Positions 41,001 through 51,307 of a stretch of DNA of 64,000 nt are shown here, piece after piece. The notes beneath the pieces were generated by a model that saw nothing but the letters and a program-made list of their open reading frames with translations, was not told the DNA's origin and did not search any database. The translations under genes and the position numbers were made by a program. The number at the start of each line of letters is the position of its first letter. Position 1 is the stretch's first letter. The DNA is from Dendrolimus kikuchii (lineage: Eukaryota; Arthropoda; Insecta; Lepidoptera; Lasiocampidae): positions 24,912,935-24,976,934 of the forward strand of contig CM034389.1 in assembly GCA_019925095.2 (NCBI GenBank). Reading direction: 5' to 3'.

Positions 41001-41149
41001 ATTTTTGCAATAAAAAAAATTATTAAATCAAATCTAGTTGCACTTAAAAACTTGAATACATAGTTTGTTGATTGATACATACATGCGTCAATACCACTTA
41101 AGAATGAGTGCGTAGCGATAATAAAACACAATAAATGAAACATCTTCAT
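37879..41149 (-). CDS. Secreted single-domain Kunitz-type protein, three exons (divergent)
   Basis: A predicted small secreted Kunitz/BPTI-fold protein. Exons 41083-41149, 40091-40178 and 37879-38017 join in frame to 294 nt (97 residues plus stop). Residues 1-22 form a signal peptide (hydrophobic HLLCFIIATHSFLSG, likely cut after IDA). Cysteines fall at 28, 37, 62, 71, 89 and 93, spaced 8-24-8-17-3, against about 8-15-7-12-3 in classical Kunitz domains. Three motifs keep exact BPTI spacing: C-x8-C, RYVFN five residues before Cys62, and NNF five residues before Cys89. The residue after Cys37, the P1 position in inhibitors, is Leu, which suggests a chymotrypsin- or elastase-like target if it inhibits at all. 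The extra residues sit mainly between Cys37 and RYVFN. Intron 2 has a GC donor (AG|GCAAGT). A possible ATTAAA polyadenylation signal lies at 37696-37701. The function is inferred from the fold only. Confidence 0.8.
38270..38900 (+). mobile_element. GC-rich 3' tail of a non-LTR retrotransposon (in Kunitz intron 2)
   Basis: Ends GATTTCCCCTGGTCAAAAAA and carries CCAGGGGTTTTAGTGGGTAT at about 38713-38732. The GC content exceeds that of anything else in the window. Related by its end and motif to the tail at 288-870. No intact frame. Confidence 0.6.
39115..39600 (+). repeat. Dispersed repeat, CCCGCGGGATTCC family
   Basis: CCGGGACTTCGTCTACGCTTG and GTAGCGCAGATTTTAAG-like text are shared with 63.08-63.5 kb. 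AATCGACCCAGTAGTTTTTA is a common lepidopteran Helitron phrase. Both ends are unclear. Confidence 0.5.
40091..40178 (-). CDS. Kunitz gene exon 2: Cys1-Cys2 segment
   Basis: Begins after a strong polypyrimidine acceptor (CTCTTTTTCAG). It encodes LQPELCQITPKEKHC and the following loop, ending with two bases of Arg52. The donor is GC in a strong context (AAAAGAG|GCAAGT). A nearby GT (GTATTA, four bases on) and an internal GTAAGA would both shift exon 3 into a stop. Confidence 0.77.
40318..40640 (-). pseudogene. Family F LINE fragment (in Kunitz intron 1)
   Basis: The plus-strand GGAAACGTGCCCAAAAGACTGG is the inverse of the C-terminal tail. TGGGGGCCTGAGGC near 40480 matches the GPWGPEA part. Frameshifted. 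Confidence 0.55.
41083..41149 (-). CDS. Kunitz gene exon 1: signal peptide
   Basis: It encodes MKMFHLLCFIIATHSFLSGIDA plus one base. The donor GTATGT gives phase 1. A further in-frame Met lies six codons upstream (41167), but the start at 41149 places the charged residue and hydrophobic core at normal signal-peptide distances. Confidence 0.78.
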
Positions 41150-41329
41150 GTTATCAATGAAACACAATATACAATAGCTGAGGTTATCGTACTAATGAAT
41201 TGTTTTACGTCTTACAATGATTTTAATAAGTACATTTTATCACCGAATTAGTAATTGAACAATATTAAACAAAGGTTCTAACACACCACCATATTAGACG
41301 AAAATAATAAAGAAAAAAAAGAAAGAAAG

Positions 41330-41740
41330 AAAGAGGGGCGGATAGGGATAGAATAGATAGAGGATAACCGCCACGCTTGTCTAAGGCGGTTTGGCGAGGT
41401 TAACACATCGGTAATCTCGATATGAGGTGTCAACACGATCTTTTTCTTCATCATCAGCACATGTGTTGCGGATTTATTTTAAATGTAGCGAAATTAATAA
41501 AACTAATAATAATTCTTAAAATTAATAAAACTAATAATAAGACTTGCTCTATCGTAGATAGAATTTTTCAAAAGGGACACGAAGTCACAAAATGTATAAC
41601 ATTACATAAAAAATTTAAATTAAAACAAACACATTCTAATAAGTTTCATTAACATGGTGATTGTACTATATACAACTTAGGTCAGAAAATTGTCTAAGTG
41701 GTGTCTTCCGGCTAGGGTTCGAACCGGGTAGCTGAATAGG
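41330..41740 (-). mobile_element. Family D SINE interrupted by AT-rich insert
   Basis: CCGCCACGCTTGTCTAAGGC on the left and TCAGAAAATTGTCTAAGTGG with GGTTCGAACC on the right are two halves of family D. About 200 bp of AT-rich DNA (41465-41665) separates them. Confidence 0.6.
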
Positions 41741-42234
41741 CCATTCGGCTTCGGAGCTCATGGACACCATCACATAATTAATATCCTGACTAACGATAGT
41801 TCCCAACTATTCTAGTATAAAGCCCCCATTAAAGTTCGTAATTGAAAACCATGTCATGTTTTCATTAAATCCAACTTTGGAATACCCTACAATTGAACTT
41901 TGCTTTGGTTTATAGCAATTGTTTTATGCAAACTTGCTGAGCACTAAAGTGTTGTAAGGTTTTTTTTGAGTTTCGTAATTTAACAAACGAATTCATTGTA
42001 GAATAGACATGCACGAGTATGTGTCAGTGGTTGCGCCGAGGAACACCTCCTTATAAATTCTTCTTCCCCGTCCACGCCATTAAGAACAGAATAAATTTTA
42101 AATAAGAATGCGTAATACCAGACAAATATTCATCTTAGCGTCAGTGCTGTCACCGCAACAGATAGGGAAATTATTGTTGGAACACAATATAGAACCAAAC
42201 CATTATAATTAAATTTAATACTCATAAGCAACTC

Positions 42235-42485
42235 CTAGTGAGTGTGTGAATCCCCGGGGAACGGACGATTGTAGTGTGGCGGTGGACTGATGGCGAGGTA
42301 AGGTACTTCTCCCTTGCTTTTTCTCCCACGTCCCTTTGCCTTCTCCCGGCCATCGCATCGCGCCCGTAGTTTGTGTGTCCAGTATTAGGTATGTCCAGCT
42401 GTGTCTAAAGCATCTAGGCAAACATTGTGTAGGATGCTCTTCAATCTGATGGGCTGACGACATACCTAAGCTCACCGGTGGTGGG
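42235..42485 (-). mobile_element. Possible LINE 3' UTR fragment
   Basis: A GC-rich stretch (CGGCCATCGCATCGCGCCCG) with no stable frame resembles GC-rich LINE tails but lacks a clear poly(A). Class uncertain. Confidence 0.3.
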
Positions 42486-42489
42486 GCTG

Positions 42490-44090
42490 GTTGAGAAAGT
42501 TCACAACTCTATTAATTCTTCGAAGTTGTATAATCTGCTTTTCTATTTATAAAAAAGAGTCTGAGATAGATAAATATTAAGTAAAAGAATATTTAGCTAA
42601 ACGTTAGCTGGGGAGTTAGTTCTTACCGCATTTTCTTCTTAAACAACGATAACACGCTGCAAAGCGGTGTCCATAGTAGAATTCACTTTTAAAGTATATA
42701 TAACTGAAGGTCATATACCTTTAAAAATGTTTTTCAAAGGAACTTAGTTTGAATAATAACGTTTAATTTTGAATTTGAAAAAGAGAAAATTAAAACTAGT
42801 ACGATTACCTAGAAAGTACCCGTCACTGGTGGTCTTAAAGGCTTCTACATTGTATTTGTCAGGATAAACAGAACACCAGATGAAGGGAAGTGCTTCGCCC
42901 TGGTTGATGGTGTTTCCACCATGTAACTAGAGAGACTACATCCAATAGTAGATAGTAGTTTGGCTGACGATAAATGCTAATCAAGTTCGTTTTCTACTAT
43001 AGAAATTTAGTTACAAATATCCCAAGCGACGTATAGCATACAAGACGTGTCCTGCTGATAATAAAATAAGAAATTCACCCACTGACCATTGTGTTGATAT
43101 ATGAAGCCGCTTTGTTCGTTTCCGGAACAAAAGGGGAGCAATTTGTAAGTGCTCAAAGATAAGATCCAGTCCATTCGGTCCCACCTTGGATACATGGGAT
43201 CTATTACACCTTGCTATGGCTGTCATAGCTATGTATAATTCGACCCAGTTATACAAAGGTATCAAATATATTAAATACGCACATCAAAAACATCTAAGCT
43301 ACACATAATTTCCACAAACGGCAAGTTTTATTAAGTGATTTTTTTTCCTAGCAAAGTAGAGTCGTATAAAATCCTTTTTGTTCTCGGAAACGTATTAGAA
43401 TGCTGGCTGATTCTAAAAATAAAACCTTGGTCGTGTTATGTTTTGTTTTTATATAAATAAAATTGATTATTTTATACGATTTTATGTTTTTTCGTTGCTT
43501 AATAAATTTGGCGTTTATCGCGCTTTTATCATTTTAACGACAATTTTAATACTGTTTTTTTTTGAAAATTTTTGTAGTATATATAACATTTTTTACGTCA
43601 TGGAGCCACGCTATGTGACTGCTAATGAAATGTAAATGATGTTATATGTTACAAGCGGGAAGAAATCAGTCCCAGGTATCAGTGTTTTGGTGTCAGTAGG
43701 AGCGTGATTTTTCGTCTCTGACAGCATTACGTTAATACAGATTGTTCTGCTGAGCAGCACCCAGGATTTGGAAAGAGTGCAACTGCTCGACATGGCCGAT
43801 ATATACAATTGACTGCAAGGAGGCCTATGTTAATCGCTCAGGAGATAGGTAGGTTTACTGGCAGGTAAAAAATTTGACGATGTCAAATGTCAACGATCTA
43901 TTATGTATCTACGCACTAAAACATTATCCCTTCATCTTGAAGTTACTATTATAATATAATATTATATACTATACTATACGTATATAATAAAAATAATAAC
44001 AAAATAGAGTTTTTATTTTAAGCTTTAAAAAGCAAAAGTCATCTCTCTATTATTATTATGGTCATAAAAATATGCTCCGCCGTGACAGTG
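42490..44090. other. AT-rich DNA; RTE-like tail fragment at about 42840-42985
   Basis: GAGACTACATCCAATAGTAG and TTTGGCTGACGATAAATG are LINE C-terminal text like that at 2330-2375. The frames at 43007-43265 are not recognised. Confidence 0.4.
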
Positions 44091-44099
44091 TTGCATCAC

Positions 44100-44171
44100 T
44101 GCCGTGACCAGGATTCGAACCTGGGTTACTACGGCCACAACGTAGGGTCCTAACCACTAGACGATCACGGC
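44100..44171 (-). tRNA. tRNA-His (GTG), copy 1
   Basis: A 72-nt intact cloverleaf: acceptor GCCGTGA/TCACGGC, anticodon stem CTACG/CGTAG with loop TTGTGGC (anticodon GTG), T-arm CCAGG-TTCGAAT-CCTGG, discriminator A. The B box GGTTCGAATCC is perfect. A T5 run lies about 30 nt past the tRNA 3' end on the minus strand. There is no intron. Confidence 0.87.
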
Positions 44172-44639
44172 TGTCGAAGCTGGTAATGACACTTTCGAAA
44201 ACCTCAACAAGATTCCGTTCAAGTATTAGCTTAAAAAATTAAAAATACATTTTAATCAAACTTGAATATTGGTTAACGATTGTTCCAAATTTAGTAGTAT
44301 TATACTTGAAACTGGAGCACTGTCTTACCCGCAATGATCGTGACCGTAGATAATGTGTTAGGGTTGGCACTTATAAAGATGTTGTGTTCAGATATTACTT
44401 TTGAGGTTGTCACGATTTTTACATACAATGAAAATTTGTTAATTTTCATTGCCTATTCTCAAATGAAGGTAGTTGTTCTTGTGGTGTAAATAAAATACTA
44501 CATACGGTTATCTTCAAAAAACGGCTTTGCGGTTTGATAAACAAGTATGCGAAAATTACTGTCACTTTATAAAAAGAAATAGGTACATTTAATAATATTA
44601 TGTATTTATAATTTTCTTTATATCCTTATAGGTACATGT

Positions 44640-44878
44640 ATAAAATTCTAATATTAGTGTATAAACTCCTGGACCGATCTTGATGATTTTTTGTGCGTGG
44701 GTCCCCGGATGGTTTAGATTCACAATTGGATCCAGTAGGTGGTGCTATAATCGGATTCCAGGATTTTGATGAAATGTCTTGTGTGTGTTTGAGTGTGTCT
44801 CAGGATGGAACCCGAAAATCTAGACATTTTCATTTTTCAGAGCAGGACAATGTTTGTTGGGTAGCTAGTTTTTTTTCT
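44640..44878 (+). repeat. Dispersed repeat, same family as 3.1 kb
   Basis: CCCCGGATGGTTTAGATTCA and CAGAGCAGGACAATG match that copy. It ends GTAGCTAGTTTTTTTTC, close to a Helitron CTAGT. Confidence 0.5.
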
Positions 44879-44892
44879 TATATAATCTATAT

Positions 44893-45260
44893 CAGGGGTT
44901 CCCAAACTTTTTCAGTTCGCGGCGCACTTACAGGCTTAGCACTGTCTCGGCGCCCTAGCTAGTTGAAATAGGATACAATAATACTAAGCAGATAGACACT
45001 AAAATTGAAACATCCACAATATGAAGCTGAGTTTTTATATTTATATACAAGAAAACATTTATTATTTAAGAAAAATAAGAAATAAAATATAATGGAACTT
45101 AATCAATGTGACGTGTGAGCTTGGTGATCTCCACTCATTTTGTAATCGCGAATGTCTACGTTGAGTTTCCGGAGAATGGTAATCAGGAGCGTCTCACGAC
45201 GCCTCTCTCTACTCTCTACGGCGTACCAGGGCGCCGCGACGCACACTTTGGGAATCCCTG
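44893..45260. mobile_element. hAT-type MITE with 8-bp target duplication
   Basis: Ends CAGGGGTTCCCAAACTTTTT and (inverted) CAGGGATTCCCAAAGTGTG. Flanks ATCTATAT and ATATATAT match at 7 of 8 bases. Confidence 0.8.
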
Positions 45261-45269
45261 ATATATATT

Positions 45270-46030
45270 AAAATTAAAATATTTTGTAATTGTTTTTAAT
45301 AACATTTATTAACAAAGTCATATCACGAAAGTTAGTCAGATACCATTTATTAGACGTATTACAATAAAATTAATTTTCATACAACGTTTTGAAATAGTTA
45401 GAGAATAAGAAACAACAGAATTTACTTCTCAAAATTTCGCCTCGCTTATAATTTACACAACACTCAACGCACGGATAGTTTGACATTTAATTGTAAATAA
45501 CGTATACCTTAATTGCTAGTAGCCTTTATTGTTTTAGCACAGTACAGCTAATAGTACTAATTAGCCTGTGTTGAGTTGATATGAATAGTAGTTACCACAT
45601 AATACAAACATAATGGTGACAGCATGATACAACTGTACCTTTACGGCCCAGTGACAACCCTAAATACGTGTTATAATTAAGAACGCAATTATTACGTCGT
45701 CAAATAATAATTTGGGCAGGCTCCACATTGAAGGTTTGTAGTCTTTCGAAAAGGTTTGTCTCATTAAAATTTGCTAATATTAATATATATATATATATAT
45801 AATTAAAATTAATAAAAGAAAATTTGAGTCTAAATGTAGATCAGTTGTTTCAGAAAAAAATTTTTTTTTCAATGTAACAAAAACATATTTGCATTATAAC
45901 TCTAAGCAGCTAAAACGTATTATGTTGGAAATATTAACATATATATGTGAAACTTATTTTGAGATGTTTTTAAATTTATATGCCTGTTTACATATAAATT
46001 TCAATCAAATTAAATCAATCTTCTTGGTCC
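45270..46030. other. AT-rich DNA, nothing recognised
   Basis: A (TA)n run lies at 45783-45800. No gene signal is visible. Confidence 0.4.
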
Positions 46031-46039
46031 TGGGGATGA

Positions 46040-46366
46040 AGCAAATGTTACACTGTTGCGCTGGATCGGCTGGGCGTAACTATGTTCTAAATCTCAGCCT
46101 TTCCAACACAAACAAAAGCGCAGGGTCGTCAGGGAGGAGGGGGTTTTTAGTGGGTATTGGGGTTGCTGGCTCGTGCAGCAACGCTCGGAGTCTTCCACAC
46201 TATTCTGTGACGTCGATCGCGGACGGGGCACTGCTAAGAGCATACTATTGCTGCAGTGTTATCGCCCCCGACCGACGCGTGTCGTTCCCCTAGCAACGGC
46301 CCAGTTTGTGCGTAAATCGGTTAAGCATTTTCCCTCGCCTCAAAACAAAACAAAAAAAAAAAATGT
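46040..46366 (+). mobile_element. GC-rich 3' tail of a non-LTR retrotransposon
   Basis: Contains GGGGGTTTTTAGTGGGTATT at 46139-46158 and ends AAAACAAAACAAAAAAAAAA. It belongs with the tails near 0.4 and 38.7 kb by motif and position, though the rest differs. Confidence 0.55.
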
Positions 46367-46429
46367 TACACTGTAATACAAAAACATAACATGTTTAAAG
46401 AATTATTGATGCAAAATTGAATAGTTCCT

Positions 46430-46945
46430 AAGATTTATAAATCTTCACACTTACCAAGGGGATTATCGAGTTTCACACATGGTTCTGTAGCTGCACAAAG
46501 ATTGCCTCACGACATTTATCTTGGCTGTTGACACGTGGTGAATGAAAATATGAGTATATTGAGGCAAAAGAACTGCCTTGACGGTGCATTATATTCAGTC
46601 AGGAGTCAAACCCATGTAATGACAGGGGTGAGTGATGGGTGGGAGTGAGACATGGATGTCTCAGCCACTGAACCATAAATGTCCCACTGCTGGGCTGGGA
46701 TCTCCTTTTATAAGGGAACAGACAGTATACCCTGGCGGGTAAGCGGCAAGCGGGTGCTTGGCTAAGGCGTAAGCTCGATGTGCAGATCTCATCACGATGT
46801 TTTTCTTCACCATAACATATGATAATTGTAACAATATGCAAATTAGGTCACAAAATTTCCTAAACGATACATACTTTCCGGCCAGGATTCAAACACAAGC
46901 CCTTTGAGTTTGGAACGCGGCAACCATTAAGTTACCTTGGTGTGC
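46430..46945 (-). mobile_element. Two family D SINE copies, degraded
   Basis: 46430-46630 is a diverged copy (GTTGACACGTGGTGAATG). 46665-46945 is a better one with GTCCCACTGCTGGGCTGG and TTTCCGGCCAGGATTCAAAC. Both run in the same direction. Confidence 0.6.
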
Positions 46946-47015
46946 CATTTGCGATATATTAAAGAGTGCAATCTCCCAAAAATAATTCTACTCCGCCGTG
47001 ACAGTGATGTATCAC

Positions 47016-47087
47016 TGCCGTGACCAGGATTCGAACCTGGGTTACTACGGCCACAACGTAGGGTCCTAACCACTAGACGATCACGGC
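47016..47087 (-). tRNA. tRNA-His (GTG), copy 2
   Basis: The mature sequence is the same as the copy at 44100-44171, with all stems intact. The leader AGCTCCGACA and a trailer of about 27 nt are also shared with that copy. A T5 terminator follows the trailer. Confidence 0.87.
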
Positions 47088-47279
47088 TGTCGGAGCTGGT
47101 GAAAGTACACCGAAAATTTACATCACATAAAACGATATGACGTCATATCTCTTTCACAATATTTTGCAACGGTTCGCTGATTAAATTGTGATAAAAAGTT
47201 AATAGAATCTGTAGGCATTGTTACTATTTTTAGAACTAGTTGAACTCGGTCACGTTTCACTGTAGCTACTAAATCTCAT

Positions 47280-47405
47280 CATCATCATCCGAGCGTCAAA
47301 TCCCGGTTACGATTGGAGCGTTCACTCCGACGCCTGGGGTCCGCCTTCCTACTTTTTTTACTCCACTGGGCCTTCCCTTCGACTGATACCTGGCGGAGGC
47401 GGCAT
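47280..47405 (-). pseudogene. RTE-like LINE ORF C-terminal fragment
   Basis: The minus-strand KWSKKSRKADPRRRSERSNR then DLTLG is the usual end of RTE-like ORFs, followed by a (GAT)n run. Confidence 0.65.
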
Positions 47406-47647
47406 AGCTGGACACTGTAGCTACCAAATCTATACCTACTAATATTACAAATGAGAAAGTTGGATACATGTTTGCTTTTCAATCACAGTAGAATGAATGA
47501 GCGGATCTGAATGAAATTTGGCATAGATATAGATTATAGTCTGCAATAGCACTTAGAGTACTTAGAGTTCTCCGGAAGAGATCATTTTTAAGCGATATAA
47601 CGCCCTTTGTGCATAATTAGACATAGTTTTTTGTTTATTAAAATAGG

Positions 47648-47746
47648 TTTTTAGGAAATTTATTATACGAGGAATCGAACCTCAGAGCCTCTGCGCTCCA
47701 CTGAGTTCGGCCCGCAACAGCTTAGCTCCGTTAACTACAGAGGCCG
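47648..47746 (-). mobile_element. Family C SINE head
   Basis: The plus-strand GGAATCGAACCTCAGAGCC and CTCCGTTAACTACAGAGGCC are the inverse of the B and A box region. The body is missing. Confidence 0.65.
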
Positions 47747-47767
47747 CCTAAGTGTTAGTGCAATTGT

Positions 47768-48040
47768 GTTTCCGGGCAGGAACGGAAAAAGAATACTTAA
47801 TTCCTCCGGCCGGGCGGCCTGTCGTAAGAGGCGACAAAACAACCCACAGCCACGTGGTAGGGCATTTGCCCGACTGGATGGCTACCATCCTTGGTCTAGA
47901 GTATGCAGTAACAATTTTGAGTCGTGTTCCGGCATCAGTGGCCTAGTTCCTCCTTTAAGGCTTGCCGCACATTGGCAACATGCTAATTTCTATAGGCCAC
48001 GGTAACCACTTTCCATGACAGTTGGTCGTCAGCAATAATT
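47768..48040 (+). mobile_element. Family A retroposon copy
   Basis: CGTAAGAGGCGACAAAACAA and GATGGCTACCATCCTTGGTC. The 3' tail is replaced by CAGCAATAATTAAAAAATCC. Confidence 0.7.
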
Positions 48041-48054
48041 AAAAAATCCTCTAA

Positions 48055-48181
48055 GTCAGAATGCCTGGAAGACATCGCTTTAAGCGATAAGGCCGCTTTT
48101 TGTTTTTTCGTAAAATGATTGTAATGATTAATTTTGTAATTGTTTATTTTGGTGAACAATAAAGTGTTTTCTATTCTATTC
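48055..48181 (+). mobile_element. Family E LINE 3' end
   Basis: CATCGCTTTAAGCGATAAGG and GGTGAACAATAAAGTGTTTT, ending in (TATTC)n repeats. Confidence 0.65.
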
Positions 48182-48744
48182 TACAACCGATAAGCAAAAT
48201 CAGCCAATCCGAATAGGACAAACTTGGAAGGTTTATCGTTGTCCGAAAAAATGGGTAAGTCTAAGCTATGCAGTGGGTCGTTTATAAGCTGATACCCACA
48301 CTTTGATAGGGTCTTTGTCAGACTCTCAAAAAAATGTATTATTGGGAATAGGGACGTAAACTTCGAGACGTCAATGTCCAGCAGTGGATATCCATTGGCT
48401 GAAGAAAAAGAAGAGCTAACTGTGGATGCGATATCTTTAGTTCTATTAGTAAAGGTACCTACTACAAGACTAGACCATACCCCTTCCCTCATGTGAATAT
48501 GTCCTTATAGGTGAGTGCTGTTTCAAACTCAAGTGGTTAATAATTGCATTTGCTCCACTCGCCACCACTATATGCATTAAACTTTATGTTAACTTATATC
48601 AACAAAGTCTAAACTAATGTGTTTGACTTCATTTTGCATTTAAGTAACAAGAAATTTAATGATAGAGCTGATTTTCGCATTCATGTAGACTATAAGCCGA
48701 TTTTTCAATCTCCAGATAAAAGTTATTCACAGAATAAAGAAAAT

Positions 48745-48905
48745 ATGACATGTAAAAAAAACCGACTTCAAAAATCAAAAAGTATAAAATGATTTAATAT
48801 AGATTTTTGAATAAGAATTTATTTAGTTTATTAAGAGACAAAATAATATAAAATTTTCTACATCTTGAAGTCGGTTCCAAATAAACCATAAAAATTATAA
48901 TATTT
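48745..48905. repeat. ACCGACTTCAA repeat fragment
   Basis: AACCGACTTCAAAAATC on the left and ATCTTGAAGTCGGTTCC on the right are inverted partners and belong to the 12.8-kb family. Confidence 0.55.
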
Positions 48906-49029
48906 TCCAACATTTTGTTATTACAGTGTATATGGTACGTTATATTAGAGCAGAGTTCCGTGGTATACTTACCATATTACGGGGTTACCTTAACTCAGTA
49001 CCCCTACCTAACTATCTTTATAAATCTCA

Positions 49030-49249
49030 TCTATAAATATTATAAACGCGAAAATTTATAAGAATGTATGGATGCACGTTTGTTACTTTTTCACGCAAAA
49101 ACTACTGAATGGATTTTGATGAAACTTCACAATAATATAGCTTACACATCAGAATAATATAGGCTATAATTTATAAAGATATAGTGTGAATTATCCAAAA
49201 TATAACGATTTTCCATCACCACGCGGATGAAACCGCGGGCGCAGCTAGT
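49030..49249 (+). mobile_element. Short complete Helitron, 220 bp
   Basis: TCTATAAATATTATAAACGC after an A at the 5' end. The 3' end has hairpin CGCGG-ATGAAA-CCGCG (49222-49237) and CTAGT at 49245-49249 before a T. It has both Helitron ends and the A/T target, and no coding capacity. Confidence 0.85.
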
Positions 49250-49434
49250 TTTAAATATAAGCCAAAAAAGCGTTTTAGTTTTTAAAACGTTACGGGGCTC
49301 AATAGGCCTCGTGCCACCACAATGTTAATTTTAGTACAAGGTCTAAAACGCCCCGAACTGCAAAAACGGAAAGTATAATAAATCAGTGGCGCTGTGAACG
49401 TGTTAAGTAATAAAATTAAAGTTATACAAAAAAC

Positions 49435-49595
49435 ATTCATACATACATACTTAACTTCACGCCAGTTCCCTTGCGGGGTAGGCACGAACAACAGAGCGCC
49501 ATTTAGGCTTATTCTTACACACCTCACTTGCTTCTTTGACATTCATAACTCTTGTCATGTACGCTCGTCTGTTCTTAAGGCTCCTGACATCACCT
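49435..49595 (-). mobile_element. Family B retroposon, long copy
   Basis: The plus-strand TTCACGCCAGTTCCCTTGC is the inverse of the core, with a (CATA)n run at its left. It extends 5' to the AAGAACAGACGAGC part shared with the 5.4-kb copy. Confidence 0.7.
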
Positions 49596-49789
49596 TCTGC
49601 TGTACAAAAAAGTAACAAATAAATCTGTAAATAATAGATAATAATGTAGAGAACCATTTTATAGAACTAAATACTTTGAGAACGATTAGGCAACCGACCG
49701 TAACTAAATTTTGTGAAAGTATTTTTAATTCTGTGAATTTTTGTCGGGACTAATGCCAATTTTCGACAGTACGCTCACTATCTCCGACA

Positions 49790-49861
49790 GCCGTGATCGT
49801 CTAGTGGTTAGGACCCTACGTTGTGGCCGTAGTAACCCAGGTTCGAATCCTGGTCACGGCA
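49790..49861 (+). tRNA. tRNA-His (GTG), copy 3
   Basis: The mature sequence is the same as the two minus-strand copies, in opposite orientation. The leader is ATCTCCGACA. The trailer has drifted slightly (TCACGCC where the others have TCACGGC). A TTTATTTT tract about 30 nt downstream can end Pol III transcription. Confidence 0.87.
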
Positions 49862-49950
49862 GTGATTCATCCCTGTCACGCCGGAGTAAGTTTATTTTGC
49901 TTTGGTGTTGGGTTTTTTGTTTTATTGAATTCATATAATCATTATTTTTT

Positions 49951-50095
49951 ATTGCATGAGTTCAGCAGACAGGCAGACGGCCTACCTGATGGAAAGCGGT
50001 CACCATTGCCAATGGACATTTGTAACATCAAAGTTGCTACCAATGTGCTGACGCTCTTTAAAAGGGGTCTGGAACCTGACCACTAATGCCGGGAC
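49951..50095 (-). mobile_element. Family A retroposon, 3' half
   Basis: TTATTGCATGAGTTCAGCAG then CACTAATGCCGGGACC, where similarity stops abruptly. Confidence 0.65.
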
Positions 50096-50221
50096 CAATG
50101 ATATACCAAAAAGCACAAGATATACAGTCAGCGTCTCAAAAACTTCGCCAAAAAGAGTGCACGAGTTACAGCACGGACGATAAAAACGTCACAAAACGTT
50201 CGTTAATGTTATTTAAAAAAC

Positions 50222-51300
50222 TACTCTATTTGGTGTATGTAAGACTCAATTTCTGTTCTATATAATCCACCCCTGGTCTAAAGTATGTCGCCATAACAAC
50301 CTTGAATTGTGTTCCGGCATTAGTGACCAGGTTCCAGTTTCCCTTAAGAGAGCAGCAGCGCATATGTAGCAACTTTGGTGTTGCAAATGTCCATAGGCGA
50401 TGTTAACCGCTTTCCATCAAGTGGGCCGTCTGTCTGTCTGCTGATCTCCAGCAATAAAAAAAAGACCACTAGTAAAGTATAGAAAAGTAAAAAAAGAAAA
50501 TAGCAATGTTGACAATGACAGACACTGAGATTAATAATAGTTTTAATCATCAGAAAAAAACATATGCCAGCTACTATTAGATTATTTTCCCCGCTGGATG
50601 GCTAGTAGCTCTGGTTGGTACACCGCCATAACAACCTTGAGTTTTGTTCCGACTATTGATATACAAAAATTGATACACAGTTCCTTACAAATTTCACTTC
50701 AAAAACTATCGTAGATTATCACAACAAGAAAATTAAGTGAAAAAATCACAACTTCTGATTATATAGAACAGAAATTGAGTCTTACATACACCAAATAGAG
50801 TAGTTTTTTTGTTTTGATAATTTACGACAGTTTTTGAAGTGAAATTTGTAAGGAACTGTGTATCAATTTTTGTATATCAATGGTCGGAACAAAACTGAAG
50901 GTTGTTATGGCGGTGTACCAACCAGAGCTACTAGCCATCCAGCGGGGAAAATAATCTAATAGTAGCTGGCATATGTTTTTTTGTGATGATTAAAACTATT
51001 ATTAATCTCGGTGTCTGTCATTGTCAACATTGCTATTTTATTTTTTTACTTTTCTATACTTTACTAGTGGTCTTTTTTTTATTGCTGGAGATCAGTAGAC
51101 AGGCAGACGGCCCCCTTGATGGAAAGCGGTTACCATCGCCTATGGACATTTGCAACACCAAAGTTGCTACATATGCGCTGCTGCTCTCTTAAGGGAAACT
51201 GGAACCTGGTCACTAATGCCGGAAAACAATTCAAGGTTGTTATGGCGACATACTTTAGACCAGGGGTGGTAGCCATCCAGTCGGGCAAATGCCCTACCAC
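50222..51300. repeat. Large foldback: inverted arms of about 445 bp
   Basis: Arm 50267-50712 and arm 50826-51268 are near-identical inverted copies, each containing a family A part (50267-50462 and 51081-51268). The 113-bp spacer holds the inverse (50757-50806) of the 47 bp just outside the left arm (50222-50268). That interleaved order points to replication template switching rather than simple inverted duplication. Confidence 0.8.
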
Positions 51301-51307
51301 CTGGAAA

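Noticed and set aside
43007..43265. Overlapping minus-strand frames of 62 and 84 codons
   Set aside because: Neither resembles a known family and neither has convincing splice borders. They may be old mobile-element coding sequence.
48181..48492. 103-codon minus-strand frame with an acceptor-like TTCTTTTTCTTCAG
   Set aside because: It includes the inverse of the GTCCAGCAGTGGATATCC-type text common at LINE 3' ends and directly abuts a family E LINE tail, so I judge it to be mobile-element sequence.
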